A stretch of 64,000 bases of DNA from contig NZ_MUNO01000004.1 in assembly GCF_002001015.1 (NCBI RefSeq), positions 78,210 to 142,209 of the forward strand. Direction: 5' to 3'. Position 1 is the stretch's first letter, and the number at the start of each line of letters is the position of its first letter. The translations under genes and the position numbers were made by a program. Shown here one piece after another: positions 26,198-35,169 of the stretch. This DNA comes from Polaromonas sp. A23 (GTDB lineage: Bacteria > Pseudomonadota > Gammaproteobacteria > Burkholderiales > Burkholderiaceae_C). The notes under the pieces were generated by a model. The model was not told the DNA's origin. It worked only from the letters and a program-made list of their open reading frames with translations, and did not search any database.

Positions 26198-27648
26198 AGC
26201 TGCTGGAGCCCGGCACGGTGGTTGATGGCTTTCGCGTAGGCACCTGCCTGCATGCAGGCGGCATGGCGCATATCTACCAAGTGGCTTATGCCGCTGCTGC
26301 GCAGCGGAGGCCTTTTCCCATGGTCATGAAAGTGCCACGCATGACCGCGGGCGACGGTGCTGAAAACATCGTCGGGTTCGAGGTGGAACTGCAAATCCTC
26401 TCGGTGCTGACGGGCGCCCACGTGCCGCGTCTGGTGGCTGCTGGCGATCTGGAAAAGCTGCCCTATCTGGTCATGGAGCATGTCGCCGGCCAAACCCTTC
26501 AGCAGCGGCTGGATGCCAACGCTGAGCCCCTGCCGCTTGAGGAAATTGCGCGGCTGGGCGCGGCCGTGGCGCAGGCCGTGCACAGCCTGCACCTGCAGGA
26601 CGCCTGCCATCTCGACCTCAAGCCGGCGAATGTACTGATACGGCCGGACGGCCTTGCGGTGTTGCTTGATTTCGGGTTGTCCTGTCACGCCCGCTACCCC
26701 GATCTTCTGGCCGAAGAGCTTCGGCCCGCCGTCGGGTCGCCCACCTGGATGGCGCCCGAGCAGGTGGTGGGTGTGCGCGGCGATCCGCGCAGCGACATCT
26801 TTGCCATCGGTGTCATGCTTTATGAGCTGGCCACGCGTGAACTGCCGTTTGGCAATCCGCTGACCAAAGGCGGGCTGCGCCAGCGACTTTGGATGGACCC
26901 GGTGCCGCCGCGCAGGCTGCGACCGGACCTGCCCGAGTGGCTGCAGCAGGTGATCCTGCGGTGCCTCGAACCCGAGGCTGATCGCCGTTACGCGTCGGCC
27001 GCACTTGTGGCTTTTGACCTGTCCCATCCCGGCCAGATCGAGGTGACCGAACTCGGACGCCGCGAGCAGCCGACGGGCTTCTGGGCACATTGCAAACGCT
27101 GGGTGCGCGCCGCCGGCATGCACTACCGGCCCAGCGCGATGCCGTCACGCCAGATCGCTGAAGTACCCATCATCATGGTGGCTGTCCCGAACCGTGACGT
27201 GAGCGATGCCACGCTGTATTCACTGCGCATGGCGGTGGCGCGTGCGCTCGGTACCGCGCCCGGCGCGCGGCTGGCGTGCGTCAGTGTCATCAGTCCCGGC
27301 GAGACGCCAGGCCATGACACGGCGTCGAGCGAAACCACGGTTCACCGGCGTTACCTCGGCATGTTGCGGCAATGGGCCCAGCCGCTGGAACTGAACGGGC
27401 AGAGTGTGTCTTTCCATATCCTCGAATCCGGCGATGTTGCGCAGGCCTTGCTGCGTTATGCCGAAGGCAATCATGTGAGCATGATCGTGATGGGCGCGGC
27501 CACACATGGCTTGCAGATGCAGCGATTGCTGGCGACGGTCCCCATCAAGGTGGCCATGGCTGCACCTTGCACGGTGGTTCTGGTCAAGCAGGCGCTGCCT
27601 TTCGGCCATCTTGATGCTCTCAATGAGCAGGGCCTGCTGCTCTCCTGA
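26194..27648 (+). CDS. Ser/Thr protein kinase fused to a universal stress protein domain
   Basis: A 484-residue soluble fusion. Residues 10-275 form a Hanks-type kinase: ATP-anchoring Lys46 in MVMKVPR, catalytic loop HLDLKPANVL (Asp141, Lys143, Asn146), DFG at 159-161 and an APE-like MAPEQ. The Gly-rich loop is degenerate (LHAGGMAHIY). Residues 325-475 form a UspA domain with the nucleotide-binding pattern VMGAATHG. There is no transmembrane anchor or PASTA repeat. It starts at a GTG overlapping the phosphoesterase stop. It may couple stress or nucleotide sensing to protein phosphorylation; substrates are unknown. Confidence 0.9.
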   Translation: MKLLEPGTVVDGFRVGTCLHAGGMAHIYQVAYAAAAQRRPFPMVMKVPRMTAGDGAENIVGFEVELQILSVLTGAHVPRLVAAGDLEKLPYLVMEHVAGQTLQQRLDANAEPLPLEEIARLGAAVAQAVHSLHLQDACHLDLKPANVLIRPDGLAVLLDFGLSCHARYPDLLAEELRPAVGSPTWMAPEQVVGVRGDPRSDIFAIGVMLYELATRELPFGNPLTKGGLRQRLWMDPVPPRRLRPDLPEWLQQVILRCLEPEADRRYASAALVAFDLSHPGQIEVTELGRREQPTGFWAHCKRWVRAAGMHYRPSAMPSRQIAEVPIIMVAVPNRDVSDATLYSLRMAVARALGTAPGARLACVSVISPGETPGHDTASSETTVHRRYLGMLRQWAQPLELNGQSVSFHILESGDVAQALLRYAEGNHVSMIVMGAATHGLQMQRLLATVPIKVAMAAPCTVVLVKQALPFGHLDALNEQGLLLS

Positions 27649-27677
27649 GGCTGTACCGCTAGCAGCCAAGGCAGGCG

Positions 27678-28232
27678 TCAGCCTTCCATCAATTTATGCA
27701 CAAGGTCGGCGGTGGTGGACGCCTTGTACTTTCGCATCAGGCGCGCGCGGTAGATTTCCACCGTGCGATGGCTGATGACGAGGGCGCGGCCGATCTCCTT
27801 GGAAGTCATGCCGTCCAGCAGGTGCGCAGCGACCTCGCGCTCACGCGCGGTGAGTTCGGCCTTCACCGGTCGGCGCGAGCTGAGGTCTTCGAAGGTCCAG
27901 ATTCCGGCCTCATGCGGCGCCGCGCGGTTGAGCGCACGCCCGGTCACGTGGCACCAGAAGGTTTCGCCTTTGAGGCGGCCGTCCACCCGCTTCATGATCC
28001 GGTCGTCCGCGTAGTGGCCTTTGGTATTGAGGATGGGCAACATGCGTGCGCCTATGCGCTCATATTCATCCGCGCTGGGATAAAGAATCTGAAACGATTG
28101 CCCGATCAGTTGCTCGCGCGTTGCACCAAACATCTCACACACGTGCTGGTTGCAATCAACAATGGAGCGGTTGCGCGACAGCACCAGGCCTACAGGCGCC
28201 ATGTCGAAAGCCAGGCGGTAGTCAATGTCCAT
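27678..28232 (-). CDS. PAS-LuxR transcriptional regulator
   Basis: A 184-residue regulator with an N-terminal PAS domain (about 5-120) and a C-terminal LuxR/NarL helix-turn-helix (about 125-184). The latter includes LTAREREVAAHLLDGMTSKEIG and ISHRTVEIYRARLMRKY. It lacks a receiver domain, so a ligand or redox state sensed by the PAS domain probably controls DNA binding. It diverges from the CoA-transferase operon, and their shared 112-bp spacer carries repeats that could be its operator. It is convergent with the kinase-USP gene. Confidence 0.9.
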   Translation of the reverse strand: MDIDYRLAFDMAPVGLVLSRNRSIVDCNQHVCEMFGATREQLIGQSFQILYPSADEYERIGARMLPILNTKGHYADDRIMKRVDGRLKGETFWCHVTGRALNRAAPHEAGIWTFEDLSSRRPVKAELTAREREVAAHLLDGMTSKEIGRALVISHRTVEIYRARLMRKYKASTTADLVHKLMEG

Positions 28233-28270
28233 GTTGTTGCGATGCGTCCGGGCTGCGGGTTAGACTTTAG

Positions 28271-28333
28271 GGAGAACTACGTATAAAGATAGGTAGTATC
28301 GTAAAGCTTTTGAAGTTCGTGTTGAAGTTCTCC
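28271..28333. promoter_or_regulatory. Repeat-rich control region of the CoA-transferase operon
   Basis: GGAGAACT (28271-28278) and AGTTCTCC (28326-28333) form an inverted repeat. ACTAC (28276-28280) and GTAGT (28293-28297) form a nested one. TTGAAGTTC occurs twice in direct orientation at 28310 and 28322. It is a candidate operator of the divergent PAS-LuxR regulator or an mRNA hairpin near the ribosome binding site. Confidence 0.45.
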
Positions 28334-28344
28334 AGGAGATTTTT

Positions 28345-29049
28345 GTGAACAAACTTTTTCCCTCCGCTGCCGAGGCCCTGAAGGGCGTCGTCAAGGACGG
28401 CCAGTTGATGGCTGTGGGCGGTTTCGGCCTGTGCGGCATTCCCGAGGCGCTGATTGAAGCGCTGAAGGCCAGCCAGGTCCAAAACCTCACCGTGATCTCC
28501 AACAACGCAGGGGTCGACGGCTTCGGCCTGGGCAAGCTGCTGGAGACACGGCAGATCAAAAAAATGATTTCCAGCTACGTGGGCGAAAACAAGGAGTTCG
28601 AGCGCCAATACCTGGCCGGCGAGCTGGAGCTGGAGTTCACGCCGCAGGGCACGCTGGCCGAGAAGCTGCGCGCCGGCGGCGCCGGCATCCCGGCATTTTT
28701 CACGAAAACCGGTGTCGGCACCCTCGTTGCGGAAGGCAAGGAACTGCGTGAGTTCGATGGCGAAACCTATCTGATGGAGCGTTCCCTGGTGCCTGACGTG
28801 GCGCTGATCAAGGCCGACATCGCCGACCGCTCGGGCAACCTGCGCTTCAACCTGACGGCGCGCAATTTCAACCCGGCCGCAGCGATGGCGGGCAGGATCT
28901 GCATCGTGGAAGTGGAGCGCATCGTCGCCACCGGCGAGCTGGCGCCTGACGACATCCACCTGCCCGGGATCTACGTGCACCGCATCGTGCACAACCCCAC
29001 GCCCGAGAAGCGAATTGAAAAGCGCACCACCCGCGACCGTAAAGTTTGA
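28345..29049 (+). CDS. scoA: 3-oxoacid CoA-transferase subunit A
   Basis: A 234-residue alpha subunit of a succinyl-CoA:3-ketoacid (or related) CoA-transferase. The CoA-binding pattern [13 protein letters not shown] near residues 24-36 is typical. It starts at GTG with AGGAG upstream. With subunit B it moves CoA from succinyl-CoA to acetoacetate or another 3-oxoacid, feeding ketone body or short-chain acid use. The exact acceptor is not fixed by sequence. Confidence 0.93.
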   Translation: MNKLFPSAAEALKGVVKDGQLMAVGGFGLCGIPEALIEALKASQVQNLTVISNNAGVDGFGLGKLLETRQIKKMISSYVGENKEFERQYLAGELELEFTPQGTLAEKLRAGGAGIPAFFTKTGVGTLVAEGKELREFDGETYLMERSLVPDVALIKADIADRSGNLRFNLTARNFNPAAAMAGRICIVEVERIVATGELAPDDIHLPGIYVHRIVHNPTPEKRIEKRTTRDRKV

Positions 29050-29060
29050 GGAGCACGAAC

Positions 29061-29699
29061 ATGGCATGGACCCAGGATCAAATGGCCGCACGCGCGGCGC
29101 AGGAACTCGAAGACGGTTTTTATGTGAACCTCGGCATCGGCATCCCGACGCTGGTGGCCAATTTTGTACCCGACCACATCGAGGTGTGGCTGCAAAGCGA
29201 GAACGGCATGCTCGGCATTGGCCCGTTCCCGTATGAAGACGAGGTGGACGCTGACCTGATCAACGCCGGCAAGCAGACCGTCACCACCATCAAGGGGTCG
29301 GCGATTTTCGGCAGCCACGACAGCTTTGCCATGATCCGCGGCGGCAAGATCAACCTCAGCATCCTCGGGGCCATGCAGGTCAGCGAACACGGCGACCTGG
29401 CCAACTGGATGATTCCGGGCAAGATGATCAAGGGCATGGGCGGCGCGATGGACCTGGTGGCCGGCGTCAAACGCGTGATCGTGCTGATGGAGCATGTGGC
29501 GAAGAAAAAAGACGGCACGGAGGACTTGAAGCTCCTGGAAAAATGCACCTTGCCGCTGACCGGGGTTGGCGTGGTGGATCGCATCATCACCGACCTGGCC
29601 GTCATGGACGTGACGCCGGAGGGCCTCAAGGTGGTTGAACTGGCGCCAGGCGTCACGCGGGAAGCCCTGCAGGCGAAGACTGGCTGCAAACTGCATTAA
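29061..29699 (+). CDS. scoB: 3-oxoacid CoA-transferase subunit B
   Basis: A 212-residue beta subunit, starting 11 bp after subunit A with its own GAGGAG site. The catalytic glutamate motif is visible as [11 protein letters not shown] near residues 45-55 (Glu forms the CoA thioester). The [14 protein letters not shown] segment is conserved. The operon ends with a strong hairpin at 29741-29762. Confidence 0.93.
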   Translation: MAWTQDQMAARAAQELEDGFYVNLGIGIPTLVANFVPDHIEVWLQSENGMLGIGPFPYEDEVDADLINAGKQTVTTIKGSAIFGSHDSFAMIRGGKINLSILGAMQVSEHGDLANWMIPGKMIKGMGGAMDLVAGVKRVIVLMEHVAKKKDGTEDLKLLEKCTLPLTGVGVVDRIITDLAVMDVTPEGLKVVELAPGVTREALQAKTGCKLH

Positions 29700-29740
29700 A
29701 AAAGCAGGGCCGCTGCAACAGGCGGTTGCGATGAAAAAAG

Positions 29741-29762
29741 AAAAGGCCCGGAAGGGCCTTTT
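29741..29762 (+). terminator. Rho-independent terminator of the CoA-transferase operon
   Basis: AAAAGGCCC-GGAA-GGGCCTTTT is a perfect 9-bp stem with a 4-base loop and a short T-rich tail. It may also serve in reverse for the tRNA transcript. Confidence 0.88.
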
Positions 29763-29771
29763 CATTTTGTC

Positions 29772-29845
29772 TGGAGCGGGTGATGGGAATCGAACCCACG
29801 CTATTTGCTTGGGAAGCAAAAGTTCTACCATTGAACTACACCCGC
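29772..29845 (-). tRNA. tRNA-Gly (anticodon CCC)
   Basis: On the minus strand the acceptor stem GCGGGTG/CACCCGC, D arm GTTC...GAAC, anticodon loop TTCCCAA on stem TTTGC/GCAAA, T arm GTGGG-TTCGATT-CCCAT and an encoded CCA end are all present. The anticodon reads CCC. Confidence 0.97.
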
Positions 29846-29890
29846 GTGGCCTGATTGTAAAACCATCAGCGCGGTTTTCAGAACAAAAAC

Positions 29891-30340
29891 TCAGGGCCGC
29901 AGGTAAGCCCAGCCTTCACCCTGTTTTTTCATGATTTCTGTCACGCCTGCCGGCACGTAGCTGATGGCGGGCAGCATGTCGTCCTTGCCCAGCTTTTGGG
30001 CGCGCATGGTGTTTTCACAGGCAACGACCCGTACATTGGCTTTCATTGCGTCGGCGACACGCGCCCCGGTGGGTGATTCGAGCTTGAGCATGCCTATGCC
30101 GGGGCCGTAGGCGACGATGGCGATGTCCACGTTGGCGGCGCCCACATCGTCCTGTACGTTTTTGGCGTTGTTGAGCGCCAGGTTCCATTTGGCCGGGTCG
30201 TTGTCGCTGACCTGGATCACCAGCTTGTAACGTTTTTGGCCGCTTGCCCCCGTCCCCTGGGCATAAGCAGCTATAAAAACAGGAGCAAACAGCGTTGCGG
30301 CCCCGGCCAGGCCGGCCTGGAGAAGAAGTCTGCGGTTCAT
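29891..30340 (-). CDS. DsrE-like family protein with a twin-arginine-like signal
   Basis: A 149-residue protein. The N-terminus NRRLLLQAGLAGAATLFAP resembles a Tat signal, followed by an Ala-rich cleavage region. The mature part (YKLVIQVSDNDPAKWNLAL, then VDIAIVAYGPGIGML and ACENTMRAQKL) matches the DsrE/DsrF fold of exported sulfur-relay-like proteins; one Cys is present in the ACENTM position. ATG at 30340 overlaps the gabD stop by 4 bp (ATGA), so it is coupled to gabD. The signal peptide region contains a copy of the dispersed repeat. Function is unknown. Confidence 0.75.
   Translation of the reverse strand: MNRRLLLQAGLAGAATLFAPVFIAAYAQGTGASGQKRYKLVIQVSDNDPAKWNLALNNAKNVQDDVGAANVDIAIVAYGPGIGMLKLESPTGARVADAMKANVRVVACENTMRAQKLGKDDMLPAISYVPAGVTEIMKKQGEGWAYLRP
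30246..30288 (+). repeat. Dispersed repeat, copy 4 (inside the DsrE-like signal peptide)
   Basis: GCCCC...GGGC precedes the core GCTATAAAAACAGGAGC (30270-30286). The copy is translated in the opposite direction as the end of the signal region (residues about 18-31). Confidence 0.6.
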
Positions 30341-31815
30341 TTGAGGATGTCTCCCATGCAAAGGTATTTCATTTCCAGGTACTCGTCCATGCCATGGCGC
30401 GAGCCTTCGCGGCCCAGACCCGACTGCTTGACGCCCCCAAAGGGTACATGCTCGGTTGCAATGACGCCAGCGTTGATGCCCACCATGCCGTATTCGAGTG
30501 CCTCGGCCACCCTGAAGATGCGGCCCACGTCGCGGCTGTAGAAATAGCTGGCCAGGCCGAACTCGGTGTTGTTCGCTGCGTCAATGGCTTCCTGCTCGTG
30601 CTTGAAGCGGAACACCGGTGCGAACGGACCGAAGGTTTCTTCCCGGGCGCAAAGCATGCCTGCAGTGGCTTCAGACACCACCGTGGGTTCAAAGAATTGA
30701 CCCTTGATGTGGTGGCCCCCGGCCAGCAGCTTGCCGCCTTTGGCCAGCGCGTCTTCCACATGGCGCTGGACTTTCTCGACGGCCGAGTCTTCAATCAGCG
30801 GACCTTGCACCACCCCATCCTCGAAGCCGTTGCCTACCTTGAGCAGTTTCACCTTGGCGGCAAACTTTTCGACAAACTGGTCATACACGCCGTCCTGCAC
30901 ATAAATGCGGTTGGCACACACGCAGGTCTGGCCCGCATTGCGGTACTTGCTGGCCATCGCGCCTTCAACGGCGGAGTCGATGTCGGCATCGTCAAACACG
31001 ATGAAAGGAGCGTTGCCGCCGAGCTCGAGTGCGAGTTTCTTGACCGAGGGTGCGCTTTGCGCCATCAGGATGCGGCCGACCTCGGTGGAGCCGGTGAAGC
31101 TGATGTGGCGCACCACATCGCTGGCGCAAAACACCTTGCCGATGGCGATGGAGTTGTTGCTGTCGGCTGTCAGGATGTTGAGCACGCCAGCCGGGATACC
31201 AGCGCGAATGGCCAGCTCGGCGGCCGCCAGGGCGGTCAGGGGGGTCAGCTCGGCCGGCTTGATGACCACCGGGCAGCCGGCGGCCAGGGCCGGGGCGACC
31301 TTGCGGGTGATCATCGCCAGCGGGAAGTTCCAGGGTGTGATGGCGGCGCACACGCCGATGGGTTGCTTGAGCACCATCAGGCGGCGGTTGTTGTCGAACT
31401 GGGGCAGGGTTTCGCCGTTGACGCGTTTTGCTTCTTCGGCAAACCATTCGACAAAACTCGCGCCGTAGGCGATTTCGCCCTTGGCTTCGGCAAAAGGCTT
31501 GCCCTGTTCGGCGGTCATGATGCGGCCCAGATCCTCCTGGTTGGCCATCAGCAGCTGGTACCACTTGAGCAAAATCGCGTGGCGCTCCTTGCCGGTTTTG
31601 CTGCGCCAGGCGGGCCAGGCAGCATTGGCTGCGGCAATGGCGGCTTCGGCATCGCTGGCGCCGAGGTTGGCGACGTCGGTGAGCTTCAGGCCGGTGGCGG
31701 GGTCGTTCACGTCAAAGCGGCTGGTACCCTTGATCCACTGGCCGTTGATCAGGGCGTCGGTCTTGAGCAGGCTGGGGTCTTTGAGCAGCGAAATGGGGGA
31801 GGTCTTCATGTCCAT
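30337..31815 (-). CDS. gabD: Succinate-semialdehyde dehydrogenase
   Basis: A 492-residue aldehyde dehydrogenase that oxidises succinate semialdehyde to succinate. The active-site Glu is in LELGGNAPFIVF and the catalytic Cys in NAGQTCVCANR, with the substrate-binding pattern of GabD. It belongs to a minus-strand unit with gabT and an ABC importer, so it carries out the second step of GABA degradation. A second in-frame ATG lies two codons in. Either NAD or NADP could be used. Confidence 0.93.
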   Translation of the reverse strand: MDMKTSPISLLKDPSLLKTDALINGQWIKGTSRFDVNDPATGLKLTDVANLGASDAEAAIAAANAAWPAWRSKTGKERHAILLKWYQLLMANQEDLGRIMTAEQGKPFAEAKGEIAYGASFVEWFAEEAKRVNGETLPQFDNNRRLMVLKQPIGVCAAITPWNFPLAMITRKVAPALAAGCPVVIKPAELTPLTALAAAELAIRAGIPAGVLNILTADSNNSIAIGKVFCASDVVRHISFTGSTEVGRILMAQSAPSVKKLALELGGNAPFIVFDDADIDSAVEGAMASKYRNAGQTCVCANRIYVQDGVYDQFVEKFAAKVKLLKVGNGFEDGVVQGPLIEDSAVEKVQRHVEDALAKGGKLLAGGHHIKGQFFEPTVVSEATAGMLCAREETFGPFAPVFRFKHEQEAIDAANNTEFGLASYFYSRDVGRIFRVAEALEYGMVGINAGVIATEHVPFGGVKQSGLGREGSRHGMDEYLEMKYLCMGDILK

Positions 31816-31927
31816 GGGGAATGTCCTGGAAAAGTGGGGTATCTGGGGGATGGGTTAATTTTGACCGGTTTCGGGCCAGGGCGTTTTGTGGCCACCTGCT
31901 TCCCGGGGGCCGGTCAGGGGTGGGCGC

Positions 31928-32752
31928 TCAGCGCCGGCGCCCGCGCAGCCATTCAAGCAACAGGAGCAGGGTTGTCGTAAACAGAATCAGCAATGCGGCA
32001 ACGGCCGCAATCGTGGGTGAAATGTTCTCCCGGATGCCGGTGAACATCTGCCGTGGCAGGGTGGCTTGCTCCGCGCCGGCCAGGAATAGCGTGACCACCA
32101 CTTCATCAAATGACGTGGCAAACGCAAACAGCGCACCGGAGATCACGCCCGGCGCGATGACCGGCAGGGTGATCCTGAAAAACGTCCGGAGGGGTGTTTC
32201 GCCCAGGCTGAGGGAGGCCCTGACCAGGTTGTGATTGAAACCCGCAAGCGTCGCGAGTACGGTGGTCAGCACAAACGGCGCGCCCAAGGCAGCGTGCACC
32301 ACAATCAGCCCGAAGTAGCTGTCGGCCAGACCCAGTGGGGCGAAGTACAGGTAGGTGGCCACACCAACTACCACGATGGGGACCACCATGGGCGCAATGA
32401 GAATCCCCATGAGAAGGCTCTTGAACCGGAAATTGGTTCTGGACAGGCCGACGGCCGCCAGAGTACCCAGCGCAGTGGCGATCACGGTTGCAGCGGGGGC
32501 CACGATGAAGCTGTTTTTCGCAGCCCTCGCCCATTCCGGTGAATCCAGCAGGTTCTGGTACCACTTCAGCGACCAGCCTGGAATGGGGTAGGTCAGGAAC
32601 GAGCTGTCTGAAAAAGACAGCGGCACCATGACCAGGATGGGGGCCAGCAGAAAAACCAGAATGGCGACGCAGGCGGCGCGCACCAGCCACCAGCCGGCTT
32701 TGTCTGCCAGGGTGGCGTAGCGGGGAAAGGCGGGCCCTTTGATTTTGAACAT
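31928..32752 (-). CDS. ABC transporter permease, PotC-like
   Basis: A 274-residue inner-membrane permease with six hydrophobic segments and the EAA-type loop ASLSLGETPLRTFFRITLPV, which contacts the ATPase. It is closest in pattern to the PotC/YdcV group for polyamines and related compounds. It forms a heterodimer with the 417-residue permease encoded 36 bp upstream. Context points to import of GABA, putrescine or another polyamine-derived compound. Confidence 0.9.
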   Translation of the reverse strand: MFKIKGPAFPRYATLADKAGWWLVRAACVAILVFLLAPILVMVPLSFSDSSFLTYPIPGWSLKWYQNLLDSPEWARAAKNSFIVAPAATVIATALGTLAAVGLSRTNFRFKSLLMGILIAPMVVPIVVVGVATYLYFAPLGLADSYFGLIVVHAALGAPFVLTTVLATLAGFNHNLVRASLSLGETPLRTFFRITLPVIAPGVISGALFAFATSFDEVVVTLFLAGAEQATLPRQMFTGIRENISPTIAAVAALLILFTTTLLLLLEWLRGRRR

Positions 32753-32788
32753 GGTGAATTGGCGTCTGCGTCTGAAAAAAAAAGGATG

Positions 32789-34042
32789 TCAGCCGATGCT
32801 GAGTTCGGCCTTGCCGATGCGCCGGTAAACGCTGTAAAGAATCATGGTGGCCGCCAGCAGCACGGCGCCCAGCGCGCAGGCCATGCCCCAATTGACTTCG
32901 ACGTTGGTATAGCGGGCGATGTAATAGCTCAGCATCTGGTCATCGGCGCCGCCGAGCAGGGCGGGGGTGACGTAATAACCAATCGAGAGAATGAACACCA
33001 GCAGCGCGCCGGCACTGATTCCGGGATAGGTCTGCGGCACGTACACCCGAAAGAAGGCGGACAGTGGGGCGCTACCCAGGGAAACGGCGGCACGCACGTA
33101 AGTTGCCGGCACATTTTTCATCACGCTGTAAAGCGGCAGGATCATGAACGGCAGCAGGATGTGCACCATGGCAATCACCACGCCGGCGCGGTTGAACAGC
33201 AGGGCCAGGGGGCTGTCGATGAGGCCGATGCCCATCAGCCCGCGATTGACCAGGCCTTCGGATTGCAGCAGGACGATCCATGCGGCCACGCGTACCAGAA
33301 TCGATGTCCAGAAGGGCACCAGAACCAGGATCATCAGCAGGTTCGCTTTGCGCGCCGGCAAGGAGGCCAGCCACCAGGCCAGCGGGTAGCCCAGCGCCAG
33401 GCAAAAAACGGTGACCAGAAAACTGATCTGGAAGGTACGCAGCAAAATGGCGCCGAACGCGCGTTGGTCGGGCGGCATGCGCTCCACCTTGCCTTTGCTG
33501 TTGCGTTGCAGGTCGACCGATGCCAGCAGATAGTCGGGCGTCCAGCGGGAACTGTTTTTTGCTATCGCCTGCCAAAAGAGGGGCTCCGCCCAGCGCGGAT
33601 CGAGCTGGAGTAGCCTGGCCTGTATTTCCTCAGGAGTGCCCGCGATGGGTAGCGCGCGGTACGTGCCCATCACGAGGGAGCGCGCACCGGGCACTTCGGA
33701 GTTGAGGCGCCGTGCCAGTGCGCCGGCATCTGAACTGTCGGGAAGATGGCCCAGGTCTTCCACCAGCGCCGCGTAACTCGCGGGCTCCGGTGGGACCTCG
33801 GGGTTCCAGCCTTTCAGGCTTTGCACCGTCCGGGGCAGCGCCGCCACCACTTCCGGATTTTCAACGGCGCGCAGCAACAGGGCCGCAATCGGGACCAGCA
33901 AGGTCAGCAGCAAAAACACCAGCAAGGGCACGGTGAGCGCAAAGGCGCGCCATTTTCGCCGTGCATCGGCGCGCGACAGCGCGATGCGCAACGCGGCGGC
34001 GTCATTTCCCTGAAAGGCGCCCTGGCTGGTGATACTGCTCAT
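32789..34042 (-). CDS. ABC transporter permease, PotB-like, with extended N-terminus
   Basis: A 417-residue permease. A first transmembrane helix (ALTVPLLVFLLLTLLVPIAALL) is followed by an unusually long periplasmic loop of about 150 residues. Then come five more helices and the EAA loop AAVSLGSAPLSAFFRVYVPQ. Long first loops occur in the YdcU/PotB-like subgroup. It pairs with the PotC-like permease. The gene lies 20 bp after the binding-protein gene. Confidence 0.9.
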   Translation of the reverse strand: MSSITSQGAFQGNDAAALRIALSRADARRKWRAFALTVPLLVFLLLTLLVPIAALLLRAVENPEVVAALPRTVQSLKGWNPEVPPEPASYAALVEDLGHLPDSSDAGALARRLNSEVPGARSLVMGTYRALPIAGTPEEIQARLLQLDPRWAEPLFWQAIAKNSSRWTPDYLLASVDLQRNSKGKVERMPPDQRAFGAILLRTFQISFLVTVFCLALGYPLAWWLASLPARKANLLMILVLVPFWTSILVRVAAWIVLLQSEGLVNRGLMGIGLIDSPLALLFNRAGVVIAMVHILLPFMILPLYSVMKNVPATYVRAAVSLGSAPLSAFFRVYVPQTYPGISAGALLVFILSIGYYVTPALLGGADDQMLSYYIARYTNVEVNWGMACALGAVLLAATMILYSVYRRIGKAELSIG

Positions 34043-34062
34043 GGGGTGCGTGCTCCGCTGGC

Positions 34063-35091
34063 TTATTGCGTGGCCCAGGCAGCAAAGCGTTTTTCAAGCG
34101 CCTCGCCCTGGTCGGCCCAGAAACCAACATTCATCTGGATGGCCTCTTTGGCATTGGCTGGCGACGTTGGCAGATCGTCCAGCACTTTTTTGTCGAGCTG
34201 GGCCAAAGCCTTGTTGTTCACCGGACCATAGGCAATGTTCTGGGCATAGACGGCCTGGGTGGCGGGCTGGCTGGCAAAGGCGATGAATTTCATCGATGCG
34301 TCCTTGTTTGGTGCGCCTTTGGGAATGACCCAGTAGTCCAGGTCATAGATGCCGCCCGGCCAGTAGATCTTCAGGTTGCGACCTTCGCGGTTGGCAGCGT
34401 CAATGCGGCCGTTGTAAACCGTGCTGAGGGCAACGTCGCCGGCCACGAGGAACTGGGCAGGCTGGGCGCCGGCTTCCCACCACTGGATGTTGGGCTTGAG
34501 TTCTGTGAGCTTGCGAAACGCGCGGTCAGCACCGTCTTTGGTGGCCAGGACTTTGTAGACATCGGCGGGCTTGACGCCGTCAGCCATCAGTGCGAACTCG
34601 AGGTTGTAGCGGGCGCCTTTGCGCATGCCGCGCTTGCCGGGGATCTTCTTGACGTCCCAGAAGTCGGCCCAGCTTGTGGGTGCAGTTTTGACTTTGTCGG
34701 CGTTCCAGGCCATCACGGTGGACCACACAAAAACGCCTACGCCGCATTCCTTGACCGCTGCGGGCAGGAAGTTTGCCTTGGGGCCGATCTTGCTGAAGTC
34801 GATTTTTTCAAACAGGCCCTCATCGCAACCGCGCTGCACGTCAGGCGCTTCGACCTCGACCACGTCCCAGGTGACTTTTTTCGTCTCGACCATGGCCTTG
34901 ATCTTGGCCTGCTCGCCGTTGTATTCCACGGCAACAACTTTGGTGCCTGCTTTTTCGAAGGGCTCGTAGTAGGCCTTTTTCTGCGCATTGGCATTGGCGC
35001 CGCCGAAGTTCACGACGGTGATCTGCTGCTGCGCGAACGCGGGTACGGCCAGGCACGAAGCCATGGCGATGGCGATGATGTTTTTCTTCAT
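34063..35091 (-). CDS. Periplasmic substrate-binding protein, PotD-like
   Basis: A 342-residue exported protein with a signal peptide (IAIAMASCLAVPAFA, then QQ). The mature part (ITVVNFGGANANAQKKAYYEPF) and the later WADFWDVKKIPGKRG are typical of extracellular solute-binding proteins for polyamines, GABA and similar cations. It feeds the PotB/PotC-like permeases. The start is preceded by GAGGAAA. A short hexanucleotide repeat lies just upstream of the gene. Confidence 0.9.
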   Translation of the reverse strand: MKKNIIAIAMASCLAVPAFAQQQITVVNFGGANANAQKKAYYEPFEKAGTKVVAVEYNGEQAKIKAMVETKKVTWDVVEVEAPDVQRGCDEGLFEKIDFSKIGPKANFLPAAVKECGVGVFVWSTVMAWNADKVKTAPTSWADFWDVKKIPGKRGMRKGARYNLEFALMADGVKPADVYKVLATKDGADRAFRKLTELKPNIQWWEAGAQPAQFLVAGDVALSTVYNGRIDAANREGRNLKIYWPGGIYDLDYWVIPKGAPNKDASMKFIAFASQPATQAVYAQNIAYGPVNNKALAQLDKKVLDDLPTSPANAKEAIQMNVGFWADQGEALEKRFAAWATQ

Positions 35092-35119
35092 GGTGCTATT
35101 TCCTCGGTGGTTGATAAAG

Positions 35120-35143
35120 GTAAAAGTAAACGTAAACGTAAAA
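35120..35143. repeat. Hexanucleotide tandem repeat, four GTAAAM units
   Basis: GTAAAA-GTAAAC-GTAAAC-GTAAAA lies in the 78-bp spacer between the ATPase and binding-protein genes, upstream of the binding-protein start. Confidence 0.8.
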
Positions 35144-35169
35144 GTCGAAAGATGCGGGAGACAGGGCTG

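Noticed and set aside
30295..31980. A 561-codon open frame on the plus strand
   Set aside because: It is antisense to gabD, which has intact family motifs. The frame lacks recognisable domains and arises from GC-rich codon bias on the other strand.
35120..35143. GTAAAM repeats as a CRISPR-like array
   Set aside because: The units are six bases without spacers. No array of longer repeats with unique spacers exists anywhere in the window.
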